7,202 nucleotides of DNA. It comes from CG2-30-44-17 sp964344725. GTDB lineage: Bacteria; Patescibacteriota; Gracilibacteria; UBA1369; UBA12470. Numbering within the stretch: the first letter of the stretch is position 1; every line of letters begins with the position of its first letter. Of the stretch, positions 1 through 6,144 are shown one piece after another. The notes beneath the pieces were generated by a model. That model saw only the letters and a program-made list of their open reading frames with translations, did not search any database and was not told where the DNA came from. A program made the position numbers and the translations under genes. The stretch spans positions 1-7,202 of the forward strand of contig CAYFOI010000039.1 in NCBI GenBank assembly GCA_964344725.1. The letters run 5' to 3'.

Positions 1-1004
1 TCGTCAACTCGACTCAAAAACTCCTCAGACGAAATCACAAAGATAATCGGATAAGCCAAAACAAAAGCTCCGACAACCATCGGCACCGCCGCCATAAACA
101 GGAAGTCGAAGCTGTATTTCAAAATATCTTTAACCCGAGTAGTCGCCTCCTTAATATGCCGCGTCAAAACCGGCAAAACGCTATTCATAAAGAACACCGG
201 CACAAGCGAAAGAATCTCCAAAATCCTCATCGGCACGCTATAAAGACCAACCTCAGTCGCCCCCTGCATAAGCAGAAGCATGATCGATCCAATCCGGAAA
301 TAAACCATATTAAGAACAAGGGCAAGCCCGTAAGGCAAACACCTCACAAAGACATGACGAATATATTTCCAGTCACGTCCGAGCCGAATAGTCCCATAAT
401 TCCTCGCAGCCAAATAAGTAACAAAAACAAGCATAATATTCCCAACAACACCCGCTGCAATCAGATGATAGAACCCAGTTCCTGTGTCCCCTTTGAATCC
501 ATAGAACGCAACATAAACCATGTAAGAAAGAGCAACAACCTTCCCGAGAACCTGAGCCAACGCCGCATACTGCATCTTCAGGTTAAGCTGAAGCAAACTC
601 GCAAGAGCGCTTTGGATAATAGATAAGAAAACAGCCACCGAGGCTATCACAATCCCAAGATGAATCTCGTTATATTGCGGAATAAAATAGGCCGCTACTA
701 TCGCAACAGTCATCACAACGGTACACAACATCATCCGAAGCGTAATAATATTCGAAAGCACATGCTCTCTACCCTTCTGCGAATCCTCCTTTGCCATTTC
801 TCGAACACCAATTGTAAACAGCCCGAGGTCAGCAGCTATCCCAAAAAAAGCCAAAAACTCATAAACCGCCGCATACTTTCCATACCCCTCCACGCCGAGA
901 TAATTCGTAATAAGCTTTACGATAAAAACACTCAAAAAAGCCATAAACAGCCGCCCCGCAACCTGGACCACAGTATTCCCCAAAACTTTTCTAGCAACAG
1001 ACAT
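1..1004 (-). CDS. Wzx-type polysaccharide flippase (oligosaccharide transporter), C-terminus cut by window edge
   Basis: Reading the minus strand from an ATG at 1004-1002 gives an open frame of 334 codons with no stop before the left edge. The protein is very hydrophobic, with repeated membrane segments (roughly residues 15-35, 48-68, 88-107, 115-135, 150-170, 180-200, 225-245, 260-285 and 305-330). It carries features typical of the MATE/MVF-like polysaccharide flippase family: an N-terminal helix followed by NYLGVEGYGKY (about 33-43), and a mid-protein EVGLYSVPMRILEIL. Family members move lipid-linked oligosaccharide units across the inner membrane for O-antigen, capsule or S-layer glycan assembly. 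Family proteins are usually 400-500 aa, so perhaps a quarter is missing. The start lies 27 bases after the methyltransferase stop, so the two genes are probably co-transcribed. The bases before the ATG are pyrimidine-rich with no Shine-Dalgarno. The substrate cannot be inferred. The family call is secure from the fold pattern, not from a database search. Confidence 0.87.
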   Translation of the reverse strand, partial: MSVARKVLGNTVVQVAGRLFMAFLSVFIVKLITNYLGVEGYGKYAAVYEFLAFFGIAADLGLFTIGVREMAKEDSQKGREHVLSNIITLRMMLCTVVMTVAIVAAYFIPQYNEIHLGIVIASVAVFLSIIQSALASLLQLNLKMQYAALAQVLGKVVALSYMVYVAFYGFKGDTGTGFYHLIAAGVVGNIMLVFVTYLAARNYGTIRLGRDWKYIRHVFVRCLPYGLALVLNMVYFRIGSIMLLLMQGATEVGLYSVPMRILEILSLVPVFFMNSVLPVLTRHIKEATTRVKDILKYSFDFLFMAAVPMVVGAFVLAYPIIFVISSEEFLSRVD

Positions 1005-1031
1005 AAAAAGAAGTGATTTTTAGCGGAGCAA

Positions 1032-1907
1032 CTATAGCGCAGGCTTCTTGAGCACACAATATACAGTCGACAAAAACATCTCCTTAACGACTGGAATCTT
1101 AATCAGTAACTTAAAAAGCTTCTTGTTGAAAGTCGAATGCTGGAGATGCTTAATCGTGAGTTCTCCAGACCGTTCGAGATTCTTGATTGTTCTCGTGAAC
1201 TTCCTGATAGTGATCCAATTCAAATACGAAATACGCTCACGCCCCTTCGCGTCTTTCGAAATACGGAAATCAATTCTTTGAGGACCGTTCTCGTATTTTT
1301 TCACAGACTCTTTGTAGAGAGCGATACGAAACTTCTCCGTAGTAAAAAGATGCAGCCAAGGAATCATCAACGTGTCCCAAAGATGGTGCCCATAAGCGAA
1401 ATAATACCCCTCAAAATTAATATAAATCTCGCCGCCAGGCTTCAGAATCCGCAGCGCTTCTCGGAGGGTTTTCGCCGTATCCGGAATATGCTCAATCGCA
1501 TCGTTCAAAATCACAAAATCGAAATAATCACCAGGCAGGCTGCTATCAGTTGCGTCTTCAACAGAGAACTTGCACTTATCCGCAACGCCCTTCTCCTCAG
1601 CCATAGCCTTGGCTTGCCCAATAAACTCCTCGTTAATATCAATCCCATGCACCTCCGCAGGCCCATTCATCGCTAGAAAAATAGTTTTCCCTCCTCCGCC
1701 ACAAGCAAAATCAGCCACCTTCTTTCCCTTAACTTTCTCAAAAAAATCTCCAAAACGGTTATATCTCTTGAAAAGACTCGATGCAGTCTCAAACTCGTAC
1801 GGCGCATAATTCAGATTCGTACCACCCCCCTCTTTATTAAAAGGATGAGGCAGTTGCTTGAACCTCGCGTTGAGCTTCAGAAAAAATTTTATAAGAAGTT
1901 TCTTCAT
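1032..1907 (-). CDS. Class I SAM-dependent methyltransferase of a surface-glycan locus
   Basis: This 291-residue protein has a Rossmann-type methyltransferase core. Motif I is VADFACGGGGKT (residues 64-75), the acidic residue binding the SAM ribose is D90 in HGIDIN, the motif IV region is FDFVILNDAIEHI (129-141), and LREALRILKPGGEIYI follows (148-163). This matches the Methyltransf_11/25 type, whose members methylate sugars, lipids or small molecules. The aromatic stretch at 167-190 (GYYFAYGHHLWD and beyond) resembles methyltransferases found in polysaccharide loci, and the downstream flippase supports a glycan-modifying role; the acceptor is unknown. The frame is open further upstream to a TTG at 2030. 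I chose the ATG at 1907 because the extra 41 residues are poorly conserved in style, would cross a strong plus-strand promoter and would overlap the divergent gene. From 1907 the protein begins MKKLLIKFFLKLN, a basic amphipathic start. The stop is TAG. No Shine-Dalgarno is visible. Confidence 0.85.
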   Translation of the reverse strand: MKKLLIKFFLKLNARFKQLPHPFNKEGGGTNLNYAPYEFETASSLFKRYNRFGDFFEKVKGKKVADFACGGGGKTIFLAMNGPAEVHGIDINEEFIGQAKAMAEEKGVADKCKFSVEDATDSSLPGDYFDFVILNDAIEHIPDTAKTLREALRILKPGGEIYINFEGYYFAYGHHLWDTLMIPWLHLFTTEKFRIALYKESVKKYENGPQRIDFRISKDAKGRERISYLNWITIRKFTRTIKNLERSGELTIKHLQHSTFNKKLFKLLIKIPVVKEMFLSTVYCVLKKPAL

Positions 1908-1916
1908 GCAGGCAGC

Positions 1917-1925
1917 AGTATACCA
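1917..1925 (-). promoter_or_regulatory. Candidate extended -10 promoter for the methyltransferase/flippase pair
   Basis: On the minus strand the bases read TGG-TATACT, a TGn extended -10 with five of six matches to TATAAT. No good -35 hexamer lies 17 bases upstream, which is acceptable for extended -10 promoters. Initiation 6-8 bases downstream would fall at about 1911-1909, only 2-4 bases before the ATG at 1907, giving a nearly leaderless message. The box is short and could occur by chance. Confidence 0.35.
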
Positions 1926-1931
1926 GGCCCG

Positions 1932-1960
1932 TTGACGAGGAGGAAGATACTCATTATCAT
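1932..1960 (+). promoter_or_regulatory. Sigma-70-type promoter for the 1982 gene
   Basis: TTGACG (1932-1937, five of six to TTGACA) is followed after exactly 17 bases by TATCAT (1955-1960, five of six to TATAAT). This is the best promoter match in the window. The expected start point is around 1966-1968, about 15 bases before the ATG at 1982 and 75 bases before the alternative ATG at 2042. It lies back-to-back with the minus-strand candidate promoter at 1917-1925, making 1908-1981 a compact divergent control region. Confidence 0.6.
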
Positions 1961-1981
1961 GAACCCTAAAACCCCAAACTA

Positions 1982-2386
1982 ATGAGACAACGACAATACC
2001 CAGGAAGCCTTGAAGAAAGACGCGTATCAATCAATACGCTAATGACTCCTGCTCAAGCTATCGCACAACTGAGGCCGTTCTGCCAAACAGAACCGCAAGC
2101 TCTCGCCGCACTAAGGCTCGATACACTTCCGGCAGACAGCAAAGTCGTACTAGTAGATAGCAAGGCATGTGGGCACATGCCCGGAGTGCTAATGGCCGTA
2201 GATGTATTCAGCCTAAGCGCAGACAGGATGGCATACGGACACGGATCAGTAGTGTTTTGGGATGACGGGACGGCACTGTTTAGCCAAGAAACAGAAATGC
2301 CAACAATGCTAGTCCAAATGATGGCGAGACATGGTGCCAGTCACCCGCAAGGGTTCAAAGAGCTTGGAGACGAAGACACAAATTAA
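1982..2386 (+). CDS. Hypothetical protein, 134 aa (114 aa if started at 2042)
   Basis: I do not recognise this protein. It is soluble, with no signal peptide or membrane segment. The first half, from residue 21, looks helical (TPAQAIAQLRPF, then EPQALAALRL). A probable beta-rich part follows, with KVVLVDSKACGHMPGVLMAVDVF (54-76, shown here as two strands around a CGH turn), then GSVVFWDDGTALF (88-100), and an acidic tail ending GDEDTN. Two starts are possible: ATG 1982 fits the predicted transcription start with a 15-base leader, while ATG 2042 gives a more natural N-terminus and avoids 20 low-complexity charged residues. Neither has a Shine-Dalgarno. Supporting a real gene are the well-placed promoter and the separate position 70 bases ahead of prfB on the same strand. 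Its codon use favours AGA/AGG for arginine (all four Arg codons from M21 on), unlike prfB. It could be a lineage-specific gene; no function is proposed. Confidence 0.55.
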   Translation: MRQRQYPGSLEERRVSINTLMTPAQAIAQLRPFCQTEPQALAALRLDTLPADSKVVLVDSKACGHMPGVLMAVDVFSLSADRMAYGHGSVVFWDDGTALFSQETEMPTMLVQMMARHGASHPQGFKELGDEDTN

Positions 2387-2387
2387 G

Positions 2388-2417
2388 TTGCACCTTACGC
2401 CCCGGCCGGACTATTAT
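2388..2417 (+). promoter_or_regulatory. Candidate promoter for prfB-def
   Basis: TATTAT (2412-2417, five of six to TATAAT) lies 18 bases after TTGCAC (2388-2393, only the TTG matching well). Initiation would be near 2424, leaving a leader of roughly 30 bases before the prfB ATG at 2457. The overlapping TATGAT at 2415-2420 is an alternative -10. The weak -35 keeps confidence low; read-through from the 1982 promoter is an alternative because no terminator is seen between the genes. Confidence 0.35.
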
Positions 2418-2456
2418 GATGCGGCACCATAACCTACAAGCTACAAGCTAAACATC

Positions 2457-3545
2457 ATGCAAGAAACGAAAACAAAACTGCTACACATCCTTAAGGAGAT
2501 TAAATCCGCAAAGGAGTTTCTCAATTTCCCAAAACTCGAAGAAGAACTCAAGCAGCACGACCTCGAAATGAGCACAGAATCTTTTTGGGATGATCAAGAA
2601 CATGCACGCAAAATCTCAGAAGAAGCAGGGCATATTCGCAAAACACTCGATGAATGGAACGAATTCGAAAAAGAAGTTCAAGAATCAGAAGAGCTAACCG
2701 AAATGATGGACCCAGCAAAAGACCCAGAAGCTTTCAAAGAGCTCCAGAAATCAGCACAAGAAGCACAAGAAAAACTCGACAAACTCTCGATACAACTTTA
2801 CCTAAACGGCAAATACGACAAAAGCCGAGCAATTATCTCGATTCATGCAGGAACAGGAGGGACCGACGCCCAAGACTGGGCAGAAATGCTGCTCCGTATG
2901 TACCTTAGATATACCGAAAGCAAAGAATGGAAGACAGAAGTTGTCGAAAAAACAACCGGAGACGAAGCGGGGATCAAAAGCGCAGAGATAATAGTTAGCG
3001 GGCCGTTCGCATATGGATTTTTAAAAGAAGAACACGGTGTTCATAGGCTAGTCCGAATCAGCCCATTCAACTCTGGTGGAACTCGCGAAACATCCTTCGC
3101 TCTTGTGGAAGTAACCCCAGAAATCGAGGACCATGAAGTCGAAATAAAAGAAGACGATTTGAAAATCGAAACATTCAGGTCCAGTGGCCACGGTGGCCAG
3201 TCAGTAAATACAACGGATTCAGCTGTCCGCATAACTCACAACCCAACCGGCATAGTTGTCCAGTGCCAAAACGAGCGATCACAGCTTCAAAACAAAACCC
3301 AAGCGCTCAAAAGCCTAAAATCAAAACTCGTAGCACTTCAAGAAAAACACAAATTAGAAACAATTGAACACGTCAAAGGCGAACACGCCCAGCACTCATG
3401 GGGGAACCAAATCCGCTCTTACGTTTTGCACCCATACCAAATGGTAAAAGATCACCGCACAGAATACGAAACCAACCAAATCGACAAAGTCCTCGATGGT
3501 GACCTAGACGATCTCATCGAAGCATCCTTAAGATCCACAGACTAA
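2457..3545 (+). CDS. prfB: Peptide chain release factor 2 (RF2), no programmed frameshift
   Basis: This 362-residue protein (E. coli RF2 is 365) is a class I release factor that recognises UGA and UAA in the ribosomal A site and triggers peptidyl-tRNA hydrolysis. An N-terminal coiled-coil-like domain (1-115) is rich in Glu and Lys. The codon-recognition tripeptide is SPF at 202-204 within HRLVRISPFNSGG, which marks RF2 rather than RF1 (PxT). The catalytic GGQ loop is at 246-248 in SSGHGGQSVNTTDSAVRITH; Ser follows GGQ where His is common. The conserved QCQNERSQ follows at 269-276. The glutamine of GGQ is the residue normally methylated by PrmC. Most bacterial prfB genes carry an in-frame TGA near codon 26 needing a +1 frameshift; here the frame is continuous (see finding). 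The ATG at 2457 gives the usual N-terminus; no Shine-Dalgarno precedes it. The stop is TAA, one base before def, so the pair is an operon. Confidence 0.97.
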   Translation: MQETKTKLLHILKEIKSAKEFLNFPKLEEELKQHDLEMSTESFWDDQEHARKISEEAGHIRKTLDEWNEFEKEVQESEELTEMMDPAKDPEAFKELQKSAQEAQEKLDKLSIQLYLNGKYDKSRAIISIHAGTGGTDAQDWAEMLLRMYLRYTESKEWKTEVVEKTTGDEAGIKSAEIIVSGPFAYGFLKEEHGVHRLVRISPFNSGGTRETSFALVEVTPEIEDHEVEIKEDDLKIETFRSSGHGGQSVNTTDSAVRITHNPTGIVVQCQNERSQLQNKTQALKSLKSKLVALQEKHKLETIEHVKGEHAQHSWGNQIRSYVLHPYQMVKDHRTEYETNQIDKVLDGDLDDLIEASLRSTD

Positions 3546-3546
3546 C

Positions 3547-4038
3547 ATGCTCGAAATTCTGACAGGAGAAAAAAACGAAACTCTCCGCAAAAAATCCATC
3601 CCCGTTACAAAAATTGACTCCTCGGTCAAAAAACTAGCCAAAGAAATGACAAAATCAATGATGGCAGAAAACGGAGTTGGTCTTGCAGCACCTCAAATCG
3701 GGCAAAACATCAGACTAGTCTTAACTCGCCTTAGCCCCGGAGAAAAAAACGAGATAATCGTCGCAATGATAAATCCAGAGATAACGCATTTCTCAGAAAC
3801 AAAAGAAGAAGGAGAAGAAGGATGCCTAAGCCTTCCAGGACAGTGGGGGCAAGTAACCAGAGCAACAGAGATTGTGGTCACTTTCATAAGCCCCAAAAAC
3901 CAACAACAAACACTCAAGCTAGAAGACATAAATGCCCGCATAGTACAACACGAAATCGACCACCTCGACGGGGTCCTGTTTACAGATAAGGCAACAGGGG
4001 TTTACGAGAAAAAACAAGACGATACAATCGAGATTTAA
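3547..4038 (+). CDS. def: Peptide deformylase
   Basis: This 163-residue enzyme removes the formyl group from the N-terminal methionine of nascent proteins, a metal-dependent step before methionine aminopeptidase. All three family motifs are intact: motif 1 GVGLAAPQIG (43-52), motif 2 EGCLSLPG (91-98) with metal ligand C93, and motif 3 QHEIDHLDGVLF (134-145) with ligands H135 and H139 and catalytic E136. The length matches typical bacterial deformylases (about 150-190 aa). The usual N-terminal hydrophobic start (LEILTGEKNETLRKKS) is present, supporting the ATG at 3547. The start is separated from the prfB stop by a single base and lacks a Shine-Dalgarno, so translation probably depends on coupling with prfB. 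More often def is found beside fmt; here it is paired with a release factor. The stop is TAA. The 70 bases after it contain no convincing terminator. Confidence 0.96.
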   Translation: MLEILTGEKNETLRKKSIPVTKIDSSVKKLAKEMTKSMMAENGVGLAAPQIGQNIRLVLTRLSPGEKNEIIVAMINPEITHFSETKEEGEEGCLSLPGQWGQVTRATEIVVTFISPKNQQQTLKLEDINARIVQHEIDHLDGVLFTDKATGVYEKKQDDTIEI

Positions 4039-4108
4039 AAACGATTAAAACCCCAGGCAAAACTATCAAGACAACACCACAAAACCCGCCCCCCAAAGGC
4101 GCGAATAT

Positions 4109-4136
4109 TTGCCAAAACTCAAAAACCTTGTACAGT
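4109..4136 (+). promoter_or_regulatory. Promoter candidate for the 4166 gene
   Basis: TTGCCA (4109-4114, five of six to TTGACA) and TACAGT (4131-4136, four of six to TATAAT) are separated by 16 bases. Initiation would be near 4143, giving a leader of about 22 bases before the ATG at 4166. This argues against the TTG at 4109 as a translation start, because that codon would be part of the -35 box. Confidence 0.45.
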
Positions 4137-4165
4137 ACACGGTCTGTGCAAGTAATTTCCCTAAG

Positions 4166-5086
4166 ATGGTACTACGCGGACCGACAAGAAGAAGACCAGA
4201 AGACAGCCCTGAAGTTCTGCAACCAGGACAATCAATGTATTTCCTGCACAAAACAGGAAGAAGCGCAGCAGAAGGCTTAGAATTACAGGCAGGAATCTAT
4301 TTAGGGGAAGTTCCTATGCCAAAAAAAGGAGATGCAGCCGTCATATATACAGGGCGTGAGCAAATACAAGATCTAAGCACTATGCAAAGAGTGGCTAAGG
4401 AGCAAGCGCAACACAGGCACGCAGGACACCTACCTATGGGGCCACAAGACAGGGCAAGATGTGCAAGAGAAGCGAGCATCCCATTGGAATTCCAAAGCGG
4501 CGAATTGGCTGAACTTACAAACATAATAAACTCTCAGAGCCCAAGAGATATGGCGAGCTTGATGACAAACTATAGTCAGCCACGAATGCCTGGGGCGGTA
4601 GCTTTACNNNNNNNNNNGCCGGAAGGGCTATGGACTACAGAGGCAGCAAGGCCAGTCATCGAGGATTTAGTACAGCGAGGTATTGCAAACAACAACACGC
4701 TAACCTGCGCTACGCAGATCATAACAGGTAGAATAATACAAGGAGCTGCAAGTCTGGGTATTCAATTATCAGTGCAGCCACAGGAGAGCATCTATCAATT
4801 TGCAACAAGAGCAATTGTGGCACTTATGGCCGAAAGAGAAAGAGTCAATGCGGAAGTTATTTCACCTTACTTCAGAGGCCTTGAACGGATATCACTAGAG
4901 GCAGCATACAGAACAGTAGACCCCGCAGCTTTATTGCGAAGCAAATGTGCCAGCGCAGCGGTCAGAGAAAGGACGGGAATAAGACGAGAAATCCTAGAGA
5001 ACTACGATAATGCAATAAACGAGACCGCAGCACACTTGGGAGGGATGATAGCTCTTTGGCAGAAAAAACAAGAGCAAGCTAGCTAA
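4166..5086 (+). CDS. Hypothetical protein, about 306 aa, interrupted by an assembly gap
   Basis: I do not recognise this protein. It is soluble, with no signal peptide or membrane helix. The first third looks strand-rich, with QPGQSMYFLHKTGR (19-32) and a segment from LELQAGIYLGEVP to GDAAVIYTG (38-63). A His-rich stretch HRHAGH (83-88) follows. The C-terminal half after the gap is mainly helical (about 158-303) and ends in a polar KKQEQAS tail. The frame is open on both sides of the ten N at 4608-4617, but the true gap length is unknown, so continuity is not proven; the same codon style on both sides supports one gene. The frame extends upstream to TTG 4109; ATG 4166 is preferred because it follows a promoter-like element. 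Codon use is unlike prfB: none of about 26 Leu codons is CTC, and most Arg codons are AGA/AGG. It converges on the FemAB-like gene with an 8-bp overlap. No function is proposed. Confidence 0.65.
   Translation: MVLRGPTRRRPEDSPEVLQPGQSMYFLHKTGRSAAEGLELQAGIYLGEVPMPKKGDAAVIYTGREQIQDLSTMQRVAKEQAQHRHAGHLPMGPQDRARCAREASIPLEFQSGELAELTNIINSQSPRDMASLMTNYSQPRMPGAVALXXXXPEGLWTTEAARPVIEDLVQRGIANNNTLTCATQIITGRIIQGAASLGIQLSVQPQESIYQFATRAIVALMAERERVNAEVISPYFRGLERISLEAAYRTVDPAALLRSKCASAAVRERTGIRREILENYDNAINETAAHLGGMIALWQKKQEQAS
4608..4617. other. Assembly gap (10 N)
   Basis: Ten consecutive N mark a scaffold join with a default-looking length. It lies inside the 4166-5086 gene at about codons 148-151, so the protein sequence and true length there are unknown. 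Confidence 0.99.
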
Positions 5087-6050
5087 AAACCTTCCGCGCC
5101 CTCATAACCCAGTACCAAAAAGGCTTCAAAACTTTTTCGCGTGCTTTCGCATACGACTTCCGCTCCCCGCCAAACTTCTCCTTGAACTTTGTGATCCCAG
5201 CCCAAGGATGTTTAGTATCGCCTTCTGGAGCGACCCCAAATAAATCATACGTCTTGCAGCCACGCTGTTTCGCATCACTCATAGCTTCCCACTGGAGCAA
5301 ATAAGGAGCCATTGAATTACGATGCTCATCCGACGAAGCACCAAAATAATAAATAGCGGTATCTTTATAAAAAGTCACAATTATTCCGGCAATAATGCTG
5401 CCTTTCAATTCGGCCAAATAAAGCTCAACATTCTCACCCAGAGAATCCAGCATAGCCTGATAATATTCTTGGTTATGTCCTTGGAACCCATCCCTTGCCG
5501 TCGTCTCTTGAAAGATCTTAAAAAACTCACTGGCGTCGCGCGACTTCCGAATCTTCACGCCGCGTTTCGTAGCAACCTTGATATTATATCTCCCCTTGGG
5601 TCTCATCTGTTTCAAAATATCTTCCTCAGACTGGTTCAAATCAACAAAAATAGTATGTCCCGGAAAATAATGCGCATGTGCTTTTCTTCCCCACTTCTCC
5701 AGGAAAGAACACTCGTCACAAGGAGGCTCAACTCGCACAAATACACACTTCCCTTGTCTAGCAAGTCGCGCAAACCCATCCATAAGCGCCCTAAAATCCT
5801 TATCATCCCCCAAAAGCGGCCCCCTCGGCACAAAATACCAACAAAGCCCCATAGGCAGCCTTTGTCTAACAAAAACCGCTACAGCACGTAGTTTGTCGCC
5901 ATCCTTAAGCCCATAAATAGACGCCTTGCCCCTACTCGGCACTTGCGCTTGGAAATCCGCCCACATCGAAGTTTGATGAATATTCCCTTTCGGGTGTTTC
6001 TGCGAGAACTCATCAAGCTCTCGCGGCGAAATTTCACAAAACTCGGACAT
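5079..6050 (-). CDS. FemA/FemB-family peptidoglycan bridge aminoacyltransferase (FemX-like)
   Basis: This 323-residue protein belongs to the FemXAB family, which uses aminoacyl-tRNA to add amino acids to the peptide stem of lipid II, building interpeptide bridges at the cytoplasmic membrane face. Family features seen are QTSMWADFQAQ near the N-terminus (26-36), PRGPLL (75-80), the basic RPKGRYNIKVATKRGVKI (150-167), the acetyltransferase-like YYFGASSDEHRNSMAPYLLQWEAM (234-257, quoted here by its key YYFGASS and MAPYLLQWEA parts), YDLFGVAP (268-275) and GITKFKEKFGG (285-295). The two GNAT-like halves are present, but no long helical arm insertion is obvious. The length is near that of single-enzyme FemX proteins and shorter than S. 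aureus FemA. The ATG at 6050 is the first in the conserved frame and is preceded by CTTCCTT, not a Shine-Dalgarno. The stop is TAG. Some family members act on other substrates, so the amino acid added is unknown. Confidence 0.88.
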   Translation of the reverse strand: MSEFCEISPRELDEFSQKHPKGNIHQTSMWADFQAQVPSRGKASIYGLKDGDKLRAVAVFVRQRLPMGLCWYFVPRGPLLGDDKDFRALMDGFARLARQGKCVFVRVEPPCDECSFLEKWGRKAHAHYFPGHTIFVDLNQSEEDILKQMRPKGRYNIKVATKRGVKIRKSRDASEFFKIFQETTARDGFQGHNQEYYQAMLDSLGENVELYLAELKGSIIAGIIVTFYKDTAIYYFGASSDEHRNSMAPYLLQWEAMSDAKQRGCKTYDLFGVAPEGDTKHPWAGITKFKEKFGGERKSYAKAREKVLKPFWYWVMRARKVFS

Positions 6051-6100
6051 AAGGAAGAATTAAGCGCCAAAAGAGTACCAATAGTAAGAAAAAAAGCCAA

Positions 6101-6130
6101 CAAAAAGCCCCTCGCTTCCGCAAGGGGCTC
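6101..6130 (-). terminator. Rho-independent terminator downstream of ftsZ
   Basis: On the minus strand the RNA forms AGCCCCT-U-GC, a GGAA tetraloop (GNRA type), GC-G-AGGGGCU, then UUUUG and, six bases later, a second run of seven U. The stem is 7 bp plus a G-U wobble plus 2 bp. Read on the plus strand the same wobble becomes a C-A mismatch and no U-tract follows, so the element is directional. It ends transcription from ftsZ before the FemAB-like gene, which therefore needs its own promoter within about 50 bases. Confidence 0.85.
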
Positions 6131-6144
6131 AGAATTTTATTCAG

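Noticed and set aside
156..1016. Two plus-strand open frames (156-626 and 660-1016)
   Set aside because: They lie opposite the flippase, are dominated by Asn, Lys, His and Arg from the A/C-rich strand, and show no protein-like pattern.
1048..1809. Plus-strand open frames opposite the methyltransferase (1048-1281, 1137-1676, 1570-1809)
   Set aside because: The minus-strand frame carries all the methyltransferase motifs; these are antisense shadows.
1908..2030. N-terminal extension of the methyltransferase from TTG 2030
   Set aside because: It looks like a hydrophobic leader, but it begins with a rare start, crosses the best plus-strand promoter and overlaps the divergent gene; ATG 1907 is simpler.
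2434..2450. Tandem repeat CTACAAG-CTACAAG-CTA before prfB
   Set aside because: Only two and a half copies of seven bases; too short to call a functional repeat, though it is close to the start codon.
4088..4102. Possible terminator after def (CGCC, loop, GGCG)
   Set aside because: The stem is only four pairs and no T-tract follows.
5322..5891. Plus-strand 189-residue open frame
   Set aside because: It is antisense to the FemAB-like gene, whose family motifs are clear; the composition is Arg/Lys/Ser-rich noise.
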